DNA of 7,674 nt, taken from Betaproteobacteria bacterium (GTDB lineage Bacteria; Pseudomonadota; Gammaproteobacteria; Burkholderiales; Burkholderiaceae). The position numbers were made by a program, and so were the translations under genes. Location of the stretch: positions 1 through 7,674 of the forward strand of contig CANIMS010000070.1 of the NCBI GenBank assembly GCA_947468785.1, in the 5' to 3' direction. Each line of letters starts with the position of its first letter. Within the stretch, counting starts at the first letter, position 1. Shown in pieces: positions 6,373 to 7,674 of the stretch. The notes under the pieces were generated by a model. It had not been told where the DNA came from. It searched no databases and worked only from the letters and a program-made list of their open reading frames with translations.

Positions 6373-7215
6373 ATGAAAATGCGTAAAGTAACGAATCTTT
6401 TCCTGAGTCTATTTGCGGCAATGACTTTGCTGATGAGTAATGCCGTCTTTGCAGAAGCCACTTTGCCTGAGATATATCAAGCAGTGCAAGCAGGGCAACT
6501 GACTAAAGCAGACACCATGATTAAAGAGGTTTTACAAAACCATCCTAATAGCGCTAAAGCACATTACGTTGCTGCAGAGATCAATGCCAAGCAAGGTAAA
6601 TTGGAAGCAGCTCGCGGCCATTTTTTGAAGGCCGAAAGCTTGGCTCCAGGATTACCATTTGCGCAAGCTGACTCAGTGCAAAAATTGCAAACGCAATTAG
6701 CTAGCCCAGTGGGTCTTCCTGGTGTAGGCGCATCTTCCATTTTTAGCAGCCCTTTATTTTGGGGTTTGATTGCTATTCTTGTGGTGGGTACCATCATTGT
6801 TTTAAAGCGTCGTAAGCGCGATGCGGTTGAGGTCTACAACGCCCCAGCTGCTGGTTATCCAGGCACTCCTGGTGGACCCGCTCCATATCCTGGTGCTCCC
6901 GGTGGTCCTGGTGCTCCTGGCGGCCCTGGTTATCCAGGCGCACCTGCTGCGGGTAGTGGCTTGATGGGTAGTTTAGCAACCGGCGCTGCTTTAGGTGCTG
7001 GTATGTATGCTGGCCAAGCTTTAGCCGGACATTTGATGGGCGGTCGCGATAATAACTTTGGCAACTCTAATACCGCTAACCCCAACCTGACTCAGGTAGG
7101 CGGCTCTCCACTTGATGACCAGAATTTTGGCGTGCGTGATGCAGGCTCATGGGACGATAACGGCGCTAGCGGTTGGGATGATAGTGGTGGTGGCGATTTT
7201 ATGAATGATGTCTAA
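6373..7215 (+). CDS. Exported TPR protein with one membrane helix and collagen-like/glycine-rich tail
   Basis: This 280-residue protein has no name I recognise. A signal peptide is evident (basic start, hydrophobic 8-22, probable cleavage after AVFA at 27). Residues 30-96 form about two TPR-type helical hairpins; the second fits the TPR consensus, ending G-K-L-E-A-A-R...A-P near 75-92. A transmembrane helix spans about 128-144 and is followed by KRRKR at 145-149, which places the TPR part in the periplasm and the tail in the cytoplasm. The tail contains nine Gly-X-Pro triplets (161-169, 174-191), a glycine-zipper-like segment (194-224, with GxxxG pairs) and an acidic end with two W-D-D repeats (260-270). 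TPR domains bind proteins, so a role in assembling or scaffolding an envelope complex is an inference. The Gly-rich tail followed by an acidic, Gly/Asp-rich end recalls tails of some DUF2076-like proteins. The gene appears monocistronic, with its own promoter and terminator. Confidence 0.85.
   Translation: MKMRKVTNLFLSLFAAMTLLMSNAVFAEATLPEIYQAVQAGQLTKADTMIKEVLQNHPNSAKAHYVAAEINAKQGKLEAARGHFLKAESLAPGLPFAQADSVQKLQTQLASPVGLPGVGASSIFSSPLFWGLIAILVVGTIIVLKRRKRDAVEVYNAPAAGYPGTPGGPAPYPGAPGGPGAPGGPGYPGAPAAGSGLMGSLATGAALGAGMYAGQALAGHLMGGRDNNFGNSNTANPNLTQVGGSPLDDQNFGVRDAGSWDDNGASGWDDSGGGDFMNDV
6853..6945 (+). repeat. Imperfect GGT-NNN-CCN codon repeat encoding Gly-X-Pro triplets
   Basis: Three and then six Gly-X-Pro triplets (X = Tyr, Thr, Gly or Ala) are encoded back to back, interrupted by a four-residue APYP stretch. 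Codons for Gly and Pro vary (GGT/GGC; CCA/CCT/CCC), so the protein pattern seems to be maintained rather than being a very recent DNA expansion. The low complexity creates an open but spurious reading frame on the opposite strand. Confidence 0.7.
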
Positions 7216-7255
7216 AACATTATCTTTATCGCTCAGTAAACCCTAGCATTGAAAT

Positions 7256-7287
7256 AAAAAACCACCGAAGTAACTCGGTGGTTTTTT
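7256..7287. terminator. Bidirectional rho-independent terminator
   Basis: ACCACCGA (7261-7268) pairs perfectly with TCGGTGGT (7275-7282) around a 6-base loop. The stem is flanked by an A-run on the left (7256-7260) and a T-run on the right (7283-7287), so it can end transcription in both directions. It lies 40 bases after the TPR gene stop and 26 bases after the stop of the convergent receptor gene, serving both. Confidence 0.9.
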
Positions 7288-7313
7288 ATTGCTGAAAACA
7301 AATCCTAAATGAT

Positions 7314-7674
7314 TTACTTAATCATTCCAGCATTCTTGGCATCTTCCATTGCTTGTGCAGTTTTCTCTTTCATAAATGCTGGCATTTTTGCCAAAGGCAC
7401 ATCCACGATGACAAAGCCTGAATCTTCTAATTTCTTCTTAGTTTCTGCGTCTGCGTTCAATTGCGCAAAGTAGTCAGATAACCGTTGTTGAAGTACGAGA
7501 GGCGTCGCTTTGGGAACGGCAACACCGCGATAGGCTCCATCTACCCAGTTTAAGCCCAACTCTTTAAAGGTCGGCACATCGGGCAGTGCAGGGTTACGTT
7601 TCTCAGTAGCAATAGCTAATGTACGCACTTTTCCTTTTTGCTGAATGGCGAGGGGTAAATAACCCATAGCGCCA
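7314..7674 (-). CDS. Second Bug/TctC-family solute receptor, C-terminal part (5' end off window)
   Basis: The reading frame on the minus strand is open to the window edge, so the gene starts beyond 7674; the ATG at 7667 is internal. About 119 C-terminal residues are visible. They carry the Bug/TctC pattern VRTLAIATE...ALPDVPTFKELGL, an AYRGVAVPK segment and the usual helical end, finishing in GMIK. The protein is expected to be a periplasmic receptor for a small, probably carboxylated ligand, but its signal peptide and most of the ligand site are not visible. Side by side with the receptor at 3957-4943 only the general family pattern is shared (for example RALAIA/RTLAIA and LPNVPT/LPDVPT), so it is an old paralogue rather than a recent copy. 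It converges on the TPR gene and shares its terminator. Confidence 0.88.
   Translation of the reverse strand, partial: GAMGYLPLAIQQKGKVRTLAIATEKRNPALPDVPTFKELGLNWVDGAYRGVAVPKATPLVLQQRLSDYFAQLNADAETKKKLEDSGFVIVDVPLAKMPAFMKEKTAQAMEDAKNAGMIK

Noticed and set aside
6794..6979. Open reading frame on the minus strand rich in His, Gln and Arg
   Set aside because: It is the antisense of the Gly-X-Pro repeat; its composition is a by-product of GGT/CCN codons, and no ribosome site or family pattern supports it.

Overview
The window looks like chromosomal DNA of a Burkholderiales betaproteobacterium of Polynucleobacter type. The evidence is the moderate base composition (roughly mid-40s % GC by eye), the tight packing, and the presence of two orphan Bug/TctC-type solute receptors, a family strongly expanded in that order. 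The genus is an inference. No RNA gene, insertion sequence, CRISPR array or phage gene is visible.

Left part (1-3857): the end of an AddB-like nuclease gene (PD-(D/E)XK QxxxY motif and C-terminal Fe-S cysteines) overlaps an intact AddA-like UvrD-type helicase/nuclease gene. Together they encode the two subunits of an AddAB-type double-strand-break resection enzyme. The AddA-like subunit keeps all helicase motifs, and its nuclease triad has the same D-13-D-x-K spacing as E. coli RecB.

Middle part (3957-6178): a compact three-gene set, probably one transcript, encodes a periplasmic Bug/TctC receptor, a RutC-like Rid protein and a RutD-like alpha/beta hydrolase. RutC and RutD normally act at the end of the Rut pyrimidine-ring degradation pathway. 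Here they lie without rutA, rutB, rutF or rutG and behind a solute receptor, so the cluster may finish the breakdown of an imported amide, ureide or heterocycle. This is the most interesting functional hypothesis in the window.

Right part (6179-7674): a 194-base gap holds a plausible promoter, a long inverted repeat, a short dyad and a perfect 5'-UTR hairpin. It precedes a gene for a secreted/anchored TPR protein whose tail, beyond one transmembrane helix, contains collagen-like Gly-X-Pro triplets and a glycine-zipper segment. A strong bidirectional terminator separates this gene from a convergent second Bug/TctC receptor gene that runs off the right edge.
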